DNA of 64,000 bases from an uncultured Maribacter sp. (GTDB taxonomy: Bacteria > Bacteroidota > Bacteroidia > Flavobacteriales > Flavobacteriaceae): the NCBI GenBank assembly GCA_947493885.1, contig CANLTE010000003.1, forward strand, positions 124,001 through 188,000, given 5' to 3'. Positions 15,412 to 24,641 of this stretch are shown here, one piece after another (the first letter of the stretch is position 1; each line of letters opens with the position of its first letter). The notes beneath the pieces are model-generated. The model saw only the letters and a list, made by a program, of their open reading frames with translations, was not told the DNA's origin and made no database searches. The position numbers and the translations under genes are program-made.

Positions 15412-16842
15412 TTATAGTGTTTTCAGGTATTCCAAGATAGCTTTTCTTTCTTCAGAACTAAAAGCATCACCAAATCTATGACCACCATTTCCATAACCTT
15501 TTAGTGTGGTGTTGTATGTATTTACATTTTCTTGTGAAGTTTCTACTTTGTAATTCCAACCTATTTCATTAGTATTATAATCAGTAGAAATAAAAGTTCT
15601 TGACCAAAATTCAGGCCTGTTTTTACTATTAAGTACATGAGCTAGCGTAGGAACTGAAGCGTTATGAAAATATGGAGCAGAAGCCCAAATACCATCTAGA
15701 GGAGGAGCAATGTAACCTTCTTCGGATTTAATTTCTAATGGATTTTCAGAAGAACCAAACCAACCTGTATTAAACCAATCCATAAAATAGTTATTCTGTT
15801 CAGTTGAAGCTGAATAATGATTAGATAGTTCTGGATCAGTTTCAATACTTTCCAAAGCTACTAATAGGTTAGGGTAAATTTCATTCTCTCCGTATGTTCC
15901 ATGGCATGTAGAGCAATTGTTCTCAAATAATACTTTACCAGTATTAGCTTTTTCTGCATCAATAGCAAAAGGATATTTAGGAGCTTCAAGGCTTTGAATG
16001 TAAGCTAAAACATCAACCATTTTTTCATCTACCTCAGTGGCTTTAGTAGCATCACTTAATGTTAACAGGCTAGCTCCAATAAATGATTTGCAAAAGTCTA
16101 ACCTTCCAATTGCTGTGCTAAACATGGCATTTTTCTTTTTAAGCAACCACCAAGCTGGAACATCAGCAGGTAGTACTTCATCAGGAAACACAACGTTAGG
16201 TTCATCTACCCATTCTAAAGTTTCTTTATTTCTATGCGAAATTAATACCTCTGCAATTTTATTGGCAGGATTTACTCCTTTACTTGCCATTATGGTTTTG
16301 GGTCCTATTGCAGTAATACTTTTTCTAAATTGGTCGTAAGCATCCCACTCTTTACTATCCTGACCATATACATTAATTATAGCTGTGTTTAATAAAGACA
16401 CTTCATTTGCTCTATTACTTGTAAAGTTTGAATTATGGTCGCCAAGACCAATAACAAATTCATTATTTAATTTAGATGAATGACAACTTAAGCAGTTTGG
16501 CGCAACAACTTTGGCACCGTTTGAAGCGGTAAATGCAGTGTAATCATGATTTATTATTGCATTATCACCTGTTCTATTAAGTAAATTATCAGTGTTTTCT
16601 CCATTAACAAAAACATAAGCATTATAGGGTATTCCAGAACTCATATAATCTCCAGAAAACAAATACTCTTCACCTTTTACTGGGTCACCCGTACGCTGAG
16701 TTGGAGCAGGTATAGGAGAGCTTTTAATAACAAAAGAATCTTCTTCGTTAGGTAAATCTACAACAGTTTCATTTAGGCTGTCTCCAGAACATGCGCTTAA
16801 TACTATAGCTATTAGTAGTAGGGTAGATAAATTTGTTTTCAA
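15412..16842 (-). CDS. Di-heme cytochrome c lipoprotein
   Basis: 476 residues, signal MKTNLSTLLLIAIVLSAC (Cys18 lipidated). Two c-type heme sites: C-L-S-C-H at 117-121 and C-S-T-C-H at 310-314. Between them PAWWLLKKKNAMFSTAIGRLDF and after them YIAPPLDGIWASAPYFHNASVPTL resemble the large di-heme family that includes cytochrome c peroxidases and RoxA-like oxygenases; I cannot decide between electron carrier, peroxidase and oxygenase. It would be anchored in the periplasm or on the surface. It is divergent from dnaK, with 313 bases between them, and the micro-protein pair follows it on the same strand. Confidence 0.85.
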   Translation of the reverse strand: MKTNLSTLLLIAIVLSACSGDSLNETVVDLPNEEDSFVIKSSPIPAPTQRTGDPVKGEEYLFSGDYMSSGIPYNAYVFVNGENTDNLLNRTGDNAIINHDYTAFTASNGAKVVAPNCLSCHSSKLNNEFVIGLGDHNSNFTSNRANEVSLLNTAIINVYGQDSKEWDAYDQFRKSITAIGPKTIMASKGVNPANKIAEVLISHRNKETLEWVDEPNVVFPDEVLPADVPAWWLLKKKNAMFSTAIGRLDFCKSFIGASLLTLSDATKATEVDEKMVDVLAYIQSLEAPKYPFAIDAEKANTGKVLFENNCSTCHGTYGENEIYPNLLVALESIETDPELSNHYSASTEQNNYFMDWFNTGWFGSSENPLEIKSEEGYIAPPLDGIWASAPYFHNASVPTLAHVLNSKNRPEFWSRTFISTDYNTNEIGWNYKVETSQENVNTYNTTLKGYGNGGHRFGDAFSSEERKAILEYLKTL

Positions 16843-17068
16843 TGTTTATAGAATTACTTGATAGTACTTAAAGTCAATCTGTTAAAATAAATATTTGTAT
16901 TGTATTCTGAAGAAATATCCGTTAAAGGTATAGTAAAAACGATTAAAGCTAAAAAGGTTAAGTATTTCTTCTTCAACAGTACTTATAATTTTAATGCATG
17001 TTAAGAAGACATTATTTCGGTAAGTATGACGGTTAATGTCAAGTATCGCGGGTGTAAATCTATAAAAA

Positions 17069-17081
17069 TGACATCCTGTCA
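17069..17081. promoter_or_regulatory. Inverted repeat TGACA-N3-TGTCA upstream of dnaK
   Basis: TGACATCCTGTCA is a 5-bp inverted repeat with a 3-base centre, 12 bases before the candidate -24/-12 promoter. Its position suits a regulator binding site for the heat-shock gene dnaK. Confidence 0.5.
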
Positions 17082-17093
17082 GTTTTTTTTCCT

Positions 17094-17108
17094 TGGCATA
17101 TTGTTTGT
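17094..17108 (+). promoter_or_regulatory. Candidate sigma-54-like promoter of dnaK
   Basis: TGGCATA-TTGT-TTGT has the sigma-54 layout TGGCACG-N4-TTGC with the GG and the second G ten bases apart, but differs at three positions. Transcription would begin near 17120, giving a leader of about 36 bases. An alternative is a relaxed Bacteroidetes -7 element (TATTGTTTG has one base too many). Confidence 0.4.
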
Positions 17109-17155
17109 CATTCCCATACTGACTGAAATGAATTTTAATATTTAAAATATATAAG

Positions 17156-19066
17156 ATGAGTAAAATTATAGGTATCGATTTGGGAACAACCAACTCTTGT
17201 GTATCCGTAATGGAAGGTAATGAGCCAGTGGTTATACCAAATGCAGAAGGAAAAAGAACTACTCCTTCGGTAATTGCGTTTGTTGAAGGCGGAGAAATTA
17301 AGGTTGGTGATCCTGCTAAAAGACAGGCCGTTACTAATCCTCATAAAACTATTTATTCTATAAAAAGATTCATGGGTAACAAATACTCAGAATCTCAAAA
17401 GGAAGCTAACCGCGTTCCTTATAATGTTGTAAAAGGTGATAATGATACGCCCCGAGTAGATATTGATGGTCGTTTATACACACCTCAGGAATTATCAGCT
17501 ATGATTCTTCAGAAAATGAAGAAAACTGCTGAAGACTATTTAGGTCAAGATGTATCTAGAGCTGTAATTACGGTTCCTGCATATTTTAATGATGCGCAAA
17601 GACAGGCCACAAAAGAAGCTGGTGAAATTGCAGGTTTAACAGTAGAGCGTATTATAAACGAACCTACCGCTGCTTCTTTAGCATATGGTATGGATAAAAA
17701 AGATACTGATCAAAAAATTGTAGTTTTTGACTTTGGTGGAGGTACACACGATGTTTCTATACTTGAATTAGGAGATGGTGTTTTTGAAGTACTTGCTACT
17801 GATGGAGATACACACTTAGGAGGTGATGATGTTGATCAAAAAATTATTGACTGGTTGGCTGATGAATTTAAAGCTGAAGAAAGTATTGATTTACGTGATG
17901 ATGCAATGGCTTTACAACGTCTACGTGAAGCTGCTGAAAAAGCTAAAATAGAATTATCAGCTTCTGCGCAAACCGAAATCAATTTGCCTTATGTTACTGC
18001 TACAGCAACAGGGCCTAAGCACTTAGTACGTACATTAACAAGAGCTAAATTTGAGCAGTTAATTGCTGATTTAGTTAAACGTACTATTGAGCCATGTGAA
18101 ACAGCACTTAAAAATGCTGGTTTATCAAAAAGTGATATTGACGAAATTATTTTAGTTGGTGGATCTACAAGAATTCCTGCAGTTCAAGAAGCTGTTGAAA
18201 AATTCTTTGGAAAAAAACCTTCAAAAGGAGTTAACCCTGATGAAGTTGTTGCGGTTGGTGCAGCAATTCAAGGAGGAGTATTAACAGGAGACGTTAAAGA
18301 TGTATTGTTATTAGACGTAACACCTTTATCTCTTGGTATAGAAACTATGGGTAACGTTTTTACGAAATTAATTGAAGCTAATACCACGATTCCTACTAAA
18401 AAATCACAAGTATTTTCTACTGCTGCTGATAATCAGCCTTCTGTTGAGATTCATGTGTTACAAGGTGAAAGAGCAATGGCTGTGGACAACAAAACAATTG
18501 GTCGTTTCCATTTAGATGGTATTCCTCCTGCACAAAGAGGAACACCTCAAATTGAAGTAACTTTTGATATTGATGCTAACGGTATTATTAAAGTATCTGC
18601 TACGGATAAAGCTACAAATAAGACTCAAGATATTAGAATTGAAGCTTCTTCAGGATTAACTGAGGAAGAAATTGAGAAAATGAAAGCTGAAGCTGAGGCA
18701 AATGCTGAAGCGGATAAGCAAGCTAAAGAAACTGCTGATAAATTGAATGAAGCAGATAGCATGATTTTCCAAACGGAAAAGCAGTTAAGTGAATTTGGAG
18801 ATAAAATTTCTGAAGGAAATAAAAAACCAGTAGAGGAAGCTTTAGAAGAGTTGAAAAAAGCTTATGAAACTAAAGATTTAGCTGTTATTACACCCGCTTT
18901 AGAGAAAATTAATGAAGCTTGGAAAGGAGCATCAGAAGAAATGTACAAAGCTCAGGCAGAAGCGCAACAAGCTGGAGGAGCTGCACCAGAAGGTGATGCT
19001 ACTTCAAGCGAACCTGCTGCTGAAGGTGATAACGTAGAAGACGTAGACTTCGAAGAGGTAAAATAA
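17156..19066 (+). CDS. dnaK: Molecular chaperone DnaK (Hsp70)
   Basis: Full-length Hsp70 (636 residues). The ATPase domain starts [16 protein letters not shown] and contains [39 protein letters not shown] and [13 protein letters not shown]; the substrate domain includes [20 protein letters not shown], and the tail ends EDVDFEEVK, the co-chaperone-binding type of C-terminus. It folds and protects proteins with DnaJ and GrpE, neither of which is nearby. It is a single-gene unit with a terminator 32 bases after the stop. The upstream region contains an inverted repeat and a sigma-54-like sequence instead of CIRCE. Confidence 0.99.
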   Translation: MSKIIGIDLGTTNSCVSVMEGNEPVVIPNAEGKRTTPSVIAFVEGGEIKVGDPAKRQAVTNPHKTIYSIKRFMGNKYSESQKEANRVPYNVVKGDNDTPRVDIDGRLYTPQELSAMILQKMKKTAEDYLGQDVSRAVITVPAYFNDAQRQATKEAGEIAGLTVERIINEPTAASLAYGMDKKDTDQKIVVFDFGGGTHDVSILELGDGVFEVLATDGDTHLGGDDVDQKIIDWLADEFKAEESIDLRDDAMALQRLREAAEKAKIELSASAQTEINLPYVTATATGPKHLVRTLTRAKFEQLIADLVKRTIEPCETALKNAGLSKSDIDEIILVGGSTRIPAVQEAVEKFFGKKPSKGVNPDEVVAVGAAIQGGVLTGDVKDVLLLDVTPLSLGIETMGNVFTKLIEANTTIPTKKSQVFSTAADNQPSVEIHVLQGERAMAVDNKTIGRFHLDGIPPAQRGTPQIEVTFDIDANGIIKVSATDKATNKTQDIRIEASSGLTEEEIEKMKAEAEANAEADKQAKETADKLNEADSMIFQTEKQLSEFGDKISEGNKKPVEEALEELKKAYETKDLAVITPALEKINEAWKGASEEMYKAQAEAQQAGGAAPEGDATSSEPAAEGDNVEDVDFEEVK

Positions 19067-19097
19067 TTATTTCTTCTTATAAAGTTTTAAATCTGAG

Positions 19098-19128
19098 AAG
19101 AGGAACGAAATTATCGTTCCTCTTTTTT
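19098..19128 (+). terminator. Terminator of dnaK
   Basis: AAGAGGAACGA, AATTA, TCGTTCCTCTT: perfect 11-bp stem followed by T-run. Confidence 0.9.
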
Positions 19129-19140
19129 ATTGCGGTAGTT

Positions 19141-19170
19141 TTTGTTGTATAGGATTATATTCTAAATTTA
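19141..19170 (+). promoter_or_regulatory. Candidate promoter TTTG-N18-TAAATTTA
   Basis: TTTG at 19141 and TAAATTTA at 19163 are separated by 18 bases; the -7 element differs from TAnnTTTG in its last base. The following ATG is at 19175, so the transcript would have almost no leader. Confidence 0.35.
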
Positions 19171-19174
19171 CTAC

Positions 19175-20107
19175 ATGGTAAAAAATTACGCTTCTATTAT
19201 TTTATGGATATGTTTTTTGTTTGTATGTGAGTTTTCGAAAGCCCAAGAGATAACTATTTTTTCCTCAAAAGATTTTGACCTGCATGGGAATGTAAAAACA
19301 TGTATTGTAGTGACAAAATATGGTAAAGAAGAATATGATTTCAATAAGGAGGGGTTACTAACTAAATCCGTTACACGTTATAACGACAACGATTATAGTG
19401 TTACCTATTACAAATATGATAAGAATTATTTAATTGAAAAACGTGTTGAAAACTATCATGATAATCAATTTAATACCACAACATCCTTAGCCCATTTTTA
19501 TGTTATAGATTCTACGGGCACAAAAAAAATTACTGAAAAGATTTTTTCATATGATAAAGAAATTTTGGATCAGTATGAATATTGGTACAATTCTGATGAT
19601 GATTTAAAAAAAATAGTGAGAACCAATAATAATGGAGTAGATGAAACTTTGGTCGAGTACAAAAATGTAAAAGGAGAAGCGACAACATCATACCTTTTAA
19701 ATGGAATAATTTTAAAATCAGTTAGAACTTCTAAAAGGAAAAACAAGAATAAAAAGTTAGAAAGAGTAGTGCTCACTAAAAATTATATTACAGGAAAACC
19801 CAATACCGCGGAAGAAGCAATTTATAGTGTGGAAAGTGATAAGTTAATATCCAAGACTACTTATAGGCTTAATGAGAAAGAAAACCAATTTGCTATAGAA
19901 AATGTTACTACATATGGGTATGATACTAAAGGTTTTTTGACTAAAAGCAAGCTTACTAGTGGCGAAAATTTAGAAAATAAAGAATACATTCATCAATTTG
20001 ATGATGAAGAAAAAGGCAACTGGGTAAAACAAATTGTAACACCTGATAATACCTATACTACTCGAAAAATTTCGTACTATCCAGAAGAAACTCTGGTTGA
20101 AGATTAA
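19175..20107 (+). CDS. Secreted protein of unknown function, YD/RHS-like strands
   Basis: 310 residues with an N-terminal hydrophobic segment ending SKAQ (cleavage likely near residue 23). The rest alternates charged and aromatic residues in short repeats of the kind Y-D-K-N-x-L-I-E-K and F-N-K-E-G-L-L-T-K, followed by YGYDTKGFLTKSK. This resembles the beta-strand repeats of YD/RHS and toxin-antitoxin-like MORN proteins, but the match is loose. It lies alone between dnaK and a convergent hydrolase gene. Function unknown. Confidence 0.65.
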   Translation: MVKNYASIILWICFLFVCEFSKAQEITIFSSKDFDLHGNVKTCIVVTKYGKEEYDFNKEGLLTKSVTRYNDNDYSVTYYKYDKNYLIEKRVENYHDNQFNTTTSLAHFYVIDSTGTKKITEKIFSYDKEILDQYEYWYNSDDDLKKIVRTNNNGVDETLVEYKNVKGEATTSYLLNGIILKSVRTSKRKNKNKKLERVVLTKNYITGKPNTAEEAIYSVESDKLISKTTYRLNEKENQFAIENVTTYGYDTKGFLTKSKLTSGENLENKEYIHQFDDEEKGNWVKQIVTPDNTYTTRKISYYPEETLVED

Positions 20108-20125
20108 TTAAGAATACTTTTATTT

Positions 20126-20761
20126 TTAACTTATAAGGGTATTTAATATTTCAACCTTTATTTCGTGTTTTCCATCAAAAATTATTTGATTTACCTTACC
20201 CATAAAAACACTCTGCATTTTAGCTGTTTCCTCTTTAAGTTTTGTCGCAGAAATATATTCATCTTTATCACCAACTAAGCTTATAATATCAGTTTCGTTT
20301 TCATGCAAATGAGTAAAATCCTCAACAGTTAATTCTTTAGGAAGAGCACCCGCATATAAAATTAGTTTACTGCATCTAATTTTTCTTTTAGCAACCCATC
20401 TGGATGCAATTGATACTCCTTGCGAAAATCCTAAAACAATTAAGTTGTGTGTTGAATTTATATTCTCATTTTGTAATATTGCATCCAAATAATTTAACAC
20501 ATTTTCAATCTCAATGAGTGTGTTTTCTTTGGTAAGCCAACTAGCTCCAACACGCTTGTAATTGTTGTTTTGGTAATATTTTGAAGGAGCCTGAGGAGCA
20601 ATAATATAATTTTCCTGAGAAGGTAAATTTTCAAAATACTTTATAAAATATCTACTTAAATAACCAATGCCGTGTAAAACAATCCAAACATTTTTGGTTG
20701 TATTTGTTAGTTCATTTAAAGACTCGTAGGTATTGGTAGCAGTATAATTTACTTGTTTCAT
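20126..20761 (-). CDS. Alpha/beta hydrolase, carboxylesterase/phospholipase type
   Basis: 211 residues with the full catalytic triad of the small esterase family: Ser113 in GFSQG, Asp167 in VGDKDEY and His199 in DGKHE; the oxyanion loop is VLHGIG (29-33). APQAPSKYYQ is the usual segment after strand 4. The family hydrolyses short esters, lysophospholipids or thioesters. It is divergent from menI with 72 bases between starts. MenH (SHCHC synthase) is missing from the window and also has this fold, but the GFSQG motif and short length fit an esterase better. Confidence 0.82.
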   Translation of the reverse strand: MKQVNYTATNTYESLNELTNTTKNVWIVLHGIGYLSRYFIKYFENLPSQENYIIAPQAPSKYYQNNNYKRVGASWLTKENTLIEIENVLNYLDAILQNENINSTHNLIVLGFSQGVSIASRWVAKRKIRCSKLILYAGALPKELTVEDFTHLHENETDIISLVGDKDEYISATKLKEETAKMQSVFMGKVNQIIFDGKHEIKVEILNTLIS

Positions 20762-20833
20762 AAAATAAAAACTTCAATCAAATATACCTTCTTTTATTGT
20801 GTAAGGAATGCTTAATTTTACAAAAAATAATTC

Positions 20834-21256
20834 ATGGAGAACCATAAAGATAAAATTCTTAAAGTTTGTAATGCAGCTTCAAAAAACACTTTAATGGAAA
20901 CTTTGGAGATTGAATACATTGAAGTTGGAGAAAACTTTTTAATAGGTAAAATGCCGGTTTCTTCAAAGGTACATCAACCTGATGGCGTTTTGCATGGTGG
21001 TGCTATGGTTGCATTGGCAGAGAGTGTTGGAAGTATGGCTTCTTATATTTTTTTAGATGGACAGAATTTTTTTGTTCGCGGTATAGAAATCTCAGCAAAT
21101 CATGTTAAAAGTGTCAAAGCCGGAAATGTATTTGCAAAAGCAATAATTGTACATAAGGGTCGTACAACGCAATTGTGGGACATTAAAATAACCGATGAAG
21201 ACTCCAATTTAATTTCGGTTTGTAAGCTTACTACAATTGCTTTGACAAAAAAATAA
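20834..21256 (+). CDS. menI: Hotdog thioesterase, probable DHNA-CoA hydrolase MenI
   Basis: 140-residue PaaI/YdiI-type hotdog protein. The active-site segment is HQPDGVLHGGAMVALAESVG; Gln48, His54 and Glu63 fall at the same positions as in E. coli MenI (YdiI), whose Glu63 is catalytic. It would free 1,4-dihydroxy-2-naphthoate from its CoA ester, the step after MenB. The isochorismate synthase gene starts one base after the stop, so the pair is co-transcribed, which supports the menaquinone role over a generic thioesterase. Confidence 0.88.
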   Translation: MENHKDKILKVCNAASKNTLMETLEIEYIEVGENFLIGKMPVSSKVHQPDGVLHGGAMVALAESVGSMASYIFLDGQNFFVRGIEISANHVKSVKAGNVFAKAIIVHKGRTTQLWDIKITDEDSNLISVCKLTTIALTKK

Positions 21257-21257
21257 T

Positions 21258-22361
21258 ATGATTAACGAGTTAGTGCAAAAGGCACAAAACCAGCTTAATA
21301 AAGAACTCCCTTTTGTTTTGTTTAAAAAGCCAAAACAAAATTTGGTAAAGGGGATTTTTCAAAATGACGCTGAGCTACATTATATCAATGATTTTTTGGA
21401 GCAAGGCTTTGTTTTTGCTCCGTTTAACGATGCAGAAAAAACAATCTTACTAAAGAAAGATGAAGAGTTCTCTGTATCCTATTTGACTGAAAAAAACAGT
21501 TTAATTAGAATAGAATTGAACGACGATGTTTCTGATAAAGAAATTCATATAAATTTAATAAACAAAGGCATTTCAAATATTAAAAAAGGTACGTTTGATA
21601 AAGTAGTACTTTCCAGAAAATTGGATGTAAAAACAACTACAAATGCGCTAGACTTGTTTTTGAGGTTGATTGGAACTTATGATAATGCATTTTGTTATAT
21701 ATGGTATCATCCTAAAGTAGGGATGTGGTTGGGAGCAACTCCAGAAATTTTACTAAGATTAGAGAATAATAGGTTAACAACAATGTCATTAGCAGGAACC
21801 TTACCCTATGCTGAAGATGAAAAACCTAATTGGAGCTTCAAGGAATTGGAAGAACAAAAAATGGTAACAAATTTCATTCGTGACGCTTTAAATGATAAGG
21901 TGACTAATTTAAGTCTGTCTGAAACAATATCAATTAAGGCCGGTAACCTGTGGCATTTACGAACTAAAATTTCAGGTCTATTATTGAGTAATAAGCTAAA
22001 AGATGTTCTTGATGTATTACATCCAACACCTGCAGTTTGTGGTTTACCTAAGAATGAATCTAAAAAATTTATCTTGGAAAACGAAAATTATAATAGAGAA
22101 TTTTATACTGGTTTTTTGGGAGAGCTTAATGTAAAAGAAGAACACCAGAGATCTACTAGAACTAAAAATCAAGAGAATCAGGCCTATAAGACTATAAAAA
22201 CGGTTTCAGAGTTTTATGTTAATCTTCGTTGTATGCAACTTACTAATGATAATGTTACTGTGTATGTTGGAGGAGGTATAACTAAAGATTCTGTTTCAGA
22301 TAAAGAATGGCAGGAAACGGTTAACAAAAGTAAAACCATGTTAAAAATACTTGCTAATTAA
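21258..22361 (+). CDS. menF: Isochorismate synthase (MenF type)
   Basis: 367 residues of the chorismate-binding family; converts chorismate to isochorismate, the first committed step. Core motifs: DKVVLSRK (with the base Lys region), GATPEILLRL, HPTPAVCGLPK and ENYNREFYTGFLGEL, where the Glu binds magnesium. The N-terminal 100 residues are shorter than in E. coli MenF, as usual in Bacteroidetes. Its position between menI and menD marks it as the menaquinone enzyme rather than a siderophore EntC. It is followed by a 45-base gap that holds a candidate menD promoter. Confidence 0.94.
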   Translation: MINELVQKAQNQLNKELPFVLFKKPKQNLVKGIFQNDAELHYINDFLEQGFVFAPFNDAEKTILLKKDEEFSVSYLTEKNSLIRIELNDDVSDKEIHINLINKGISNIKKGTFDKVVLSRKLDVKTTTNALDLFLRLIGTYDNAFCYIWYHPKVGMWLGATPEILLRLENNRLTTMSLAGTLPYAEDEKPNWSFKELEEQKMVTNFIRDALNDKVTNLSLSETISIKAGNLWHLRTKISGLLLSNKLKDVLDVLHPTPAVCGLPKNESKKFILENENYNREFYTGFLGELNVKEEHQRSTRTKNQENQAYKTIKTVSEFYVNLRCMQLTNDNVTVYVGGGITKDSVSDKEWQETVNKSKTMLKILAN

Positions 22362-22369
22362 AGTTAGTA

Positions 22370-22401
22370 TTGGGTTAAGAAATTATCTGGTTGTATTTTT
22401 G
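22370..22401 (+). promoter_or_regulatory. Candidate menD promoter TTG-N21-TATTTTTG
   Basis: TTG at 22370 and TATTTTTG at 22394 are 21 bases apart and match the Bacteroidetes consensus exactly. The start would fall on or next to the menD ATG codons (22407, 22410), predicting a leaderless or nearly leaderless mRNA. Confidence 0.45.
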
Positions 22402-22406
22402 ATGTT

Positions 22407-24158
22407 ATGATGTATTCCAGTATACCTTTAGCCCAGAGCATTGTTAAACATTGTGAAGCTAATGGCATTAAAAATATTGTTTTATCACCTGGCTCCCGAA
22501 ATGCTCCTTTAATTATTGGTTTTTCTGAAAACCCTTTTTTTAAATGTTTTAGTATTGTAGATGAAAGATGTGCTGCTTTTTTTGCTCTTGGTATAGCCCA
22601 GAATTTAAAGGAACCTGTTGCAGTTGTATGTACATCTGGAAGTGCGCTATTAAATTATTATCCCGCTATTGCAGAAGCTTTTTATAGTGATATCCCACTT
22701 ATTGTAATATCTGCAGATAGACCAACTTATAAAATAGATGTTGGTGATGGTCAAACCATAAGACAGGACAATGTTTTTGACAGACATATTGCGTATTCAG
22801 CGAATTTAAAACAAGACGTTTCGCATGCTCCTGAACGTATTGGCATTTACGCTCCAGAATGGATATCAGGAATAACGGTGGAGACAGCTCAAAGTGATAT
22901 TCAAAATTATAATGATGATGAATTAAATAAGGCTTTTAACCTTGCAAATTCTTCAAATTCTCCAGTTCACATTAATGCGCCATTTGAGGAGCCTTTATAT
23001 GAAACTAAAAACCAAGAGGAAGTATCTCTAGTAGTTATTAAAGGTAGTGATGAAATTTTACCAGAATACGATTTTAAAAATATTCAGGAAGCGTGGAAAA
23101 AGGCAAAGAAAAAAATGATACTCGTTGGGGTGAATAAACCCAATGAAATAGACCAAAATTTACTAAATATGTTAGCTGAAGACCCATCAGTTATTGTATT
23201 TACAGAGACAACGTCTAATTTACATCATCCAAATTTTTTTCCAAGTATTGACAGCATTATTGCGCCGATTGAAAAGTCTGGGGACAAGGGTAGCCAATTT
23301 AAAAAACTACAACCAGAAATATTATTGACTTTTGGAGGGTTAATTGTGTCAAAAAAAGTAAAAGCGTTTTTAAGAGCATTTAAACCAATAAAGCATTGGC
23401 ATGTAAATGAGAAAAAAGCTTTTAATACTTTTTTTGCGCTAAGTGATCATTATAAATTACCAATAAATCATTTCCTTAGTCGTCTTTTGCCTAAATCTGG
23501 AAAAACAAAAAGTTTGTATTTTGATTATTGGAATACGGTAAAGTTGAATTATCAGTCCAAAAGAAAAGAATATTTAAAAAATATTTCTTTTAGCGATTTG
23601 AAGGCTTTTGATATTTTATTACGATATATTCCAGATAATTATCAGTTACAATTGGCAAATAGTTCTACGGTGAGATACGTACAACTATTTAATATTAATA
23701 GATCGTTAGAGGTTTTTTGTAATAGGGGAACCAGTGGAATAGACGGAAGTACATCTACAGCTATTGGAGCATCTGTATATAATAAAACTCCCACCGTGTT
23801 AATTACAGGTGATTTAAGTTTTTTTTATGACAGTAACGGATTGTGGAATAATTATATAAAAAACTCATTTAGAATTGTTTTGATAAATAATTCGGGAGGA
23901 GGAATATTTAGAATATTACCAGGAAATAAAAAGGGACCAGAGTTTGAAAACTATTTTGAAACAGCTCATAACTTAAACGCAAAAGGATTATGTGAAATGA
24001 ATGGGTTAGAATATTGTCTGGCCGCTGATGAAGCAACTTTAGAAAAGGAGTTTAAAGAATTTTATGAGGTTTCGGATAGGCCCAAGCTTATTGAGATTAA
24101 TACACCTAGATTAAAAAATGATAAAATTTTGATGGATTACTTCAATTTTATATCTTAG
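22407..24158 (+). CDS. menD: SEPHCHC synthase MenD
   Basis: 583-residue thiamine-diphosphate enzyme that joins 2-oxoglutarate to isochorismate, giving 2-succinyl-5-enolpyruvyl-6-hydroxy-3-cyclohexene-1-carboxylate. Landmarks: LSPGSRNAPL, the cofactor-activating Glu53 in IVDERCAAFFALG, VVCTSGSALLNYYPAIAEA, then the ThDP/Mg site GDLSFFYDSNGLW followed by VLINNSGGGIFRILPG near the C-terminus. The ORF begins ATG ATG; either may serve. It lies between menF and a DUF2853 gene. Confidence 0.97.
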   Translation: MMYSSIPLAQSIVKHCEANGIKNIVLSPGSRNAPLIIGFSENPFFKCFSIVDERCAAFFALGIAQNLKEPVAVVCTSGSALLNYYPAIAEAFYSDIPLIVISADRPTYKIDVGDGQTIRQDNVFDRHIAYSANLKQDVSHAPERIGIYAPEWISGITVETAQSDIQNYNDDELNKAFNLANSSNSPVHINAPFEEPLYETKNQEEVSLVVIKGSDEILPEYDFKNIQEAWKKAKKKMILVGVNKPNEIDQNLLNMLAEDPSVIVFTETTSNLHHPNFFPSIDSIIAPIEKSGDKGSQFKKLQPEILLTFGGLIVSKKVKAFLRAFKPIKHWHVNEKKAFNTFFALSDHYKLPINHFLSRLLPKSGKTKSLYFDYWNTVKLNYQSKRKEYLKNISFSDLKAFDILLRYIPDNYQLQLANSSTVRYVQLFNINRSLEVFCNRGTSGIDGSTSTAIGASVYNKTPTVLITGDLSFFYDSNGLWNNYIKNSFRIVLINNSGGGIFRILPGNKKGPEFENYFETAHNLNAKGLCEMNGLEYCLAADEATLEKEFKEFYEVSDRPKLIEINTPRLKNDKILMDYFNFIS

Positions 24159-24197
24159 GAGTTTTTAAAACCATATTTAATTACAACACTAACAATT

Positions 24198-24536
24198 ATG
24201 AGTAAAAGAGACGAATTAATCGCAAAGTACGAGGTAGATATCAAAGAAAAATTTGGAGAAAAGGCTGACATGGATTTGTTAACCAAAGTAACTATAGGAT
24301 TAGGTCCTTCAATCTATAATCTTGATGCTTCAAAAGTGTCAGGTGGAGATGATAAAGAACTTGAGACTGTAAAAAATAATTACTTAATCAAAAAACTTGG
24401 TTTAGCAGATGGTCCTAAACTAACAGAGGCTATTAATAGCGTCTTAGAAAAGTACGGATCTTCAAATAAAAACAAGCATAGAGCAGTAGTATATTATATG
24501 CTATGTAAGCACTTTGGTAAAGAGTCAATATATTAA
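24198..24536 (+). CDS. DUF2853 family protein
   Basis: 112 residues, soluble and mixed-charge, recognised as DUF2853 from MSKRDELIAKYEVDIKEKFG, LGPSIYNLDASKVS and KNKHRAVVYYMLCKHFGKE. Function not known. It follows menD by 39 bases and is ended by a strong terminator, so it marks the end of the menI-menF-menD unit. The same small gene accompanies menD in many flavobacteria, which may reflect only shared transcription. Confidence 0.85.
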   Translation: MSKRDELIAKYEVDIKEKFGEKADMDLLTKVTIGLGPSIYNLDASKVSGGDDKELETVKNNYLIKKLGLADGPKLTEAINSVLEKYGSSNKNKHRAVVYYMLCKHFGKESIY

Positions 24537-24556
24537 CCAACCTAATTTAATATATT

Positions 24557-24585
24557 TAAAAACCGCTCAATTTGAGCGGTTTTTT
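24557..24585 (+). terminator. Terminator after DUF2853 gene
   Basis: AAAAACCGCTCAA and TTGAGCGGTTTTTT pair perfectly across a two-base centre. Confidence 0.9.
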
Positions 24586-24629
24586 GTTTTAATAACTGTA
24601 GCTAATGACCATATACATAAATTAAAACG

Positions 24630-24637
24630 TAATTTTG
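24630..24637 (+). promoter_or_regulatory. Candidate -7 element TAATTTTG for cvfB
   Basis: Matches TAnnTTTG and ends 4 bases before the ATG at 24642; no TTG at -33. If real, the transcript would be almost leaderless. Confidence 0.3.
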
Positions 24638-24641
24638 CAAA

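Larger units (their letters stand above)
16843..17155. other. Intergenic region between cytochrome gene and dnaK
   Basis: 313 bases without a convincing gene. Besides the dnaK promoter elements listed separately I see nothing certain. A 103-codon minus-strand ORF (16882-17193) overlaps it but runs into dnaK and lacks any support. No CIRCE (TTAGCACTC-N9-GAGTGCTAA) element is present. Confidence 0.6.

Noticed and set aside
16882-17193. 103-codon minus-strand ORF across the dnaK promoter
   Set aside because: Overlaps the dnaK start and both promoter elements, composition is that of random AT-rich DNA, and no signal or domain is visible.
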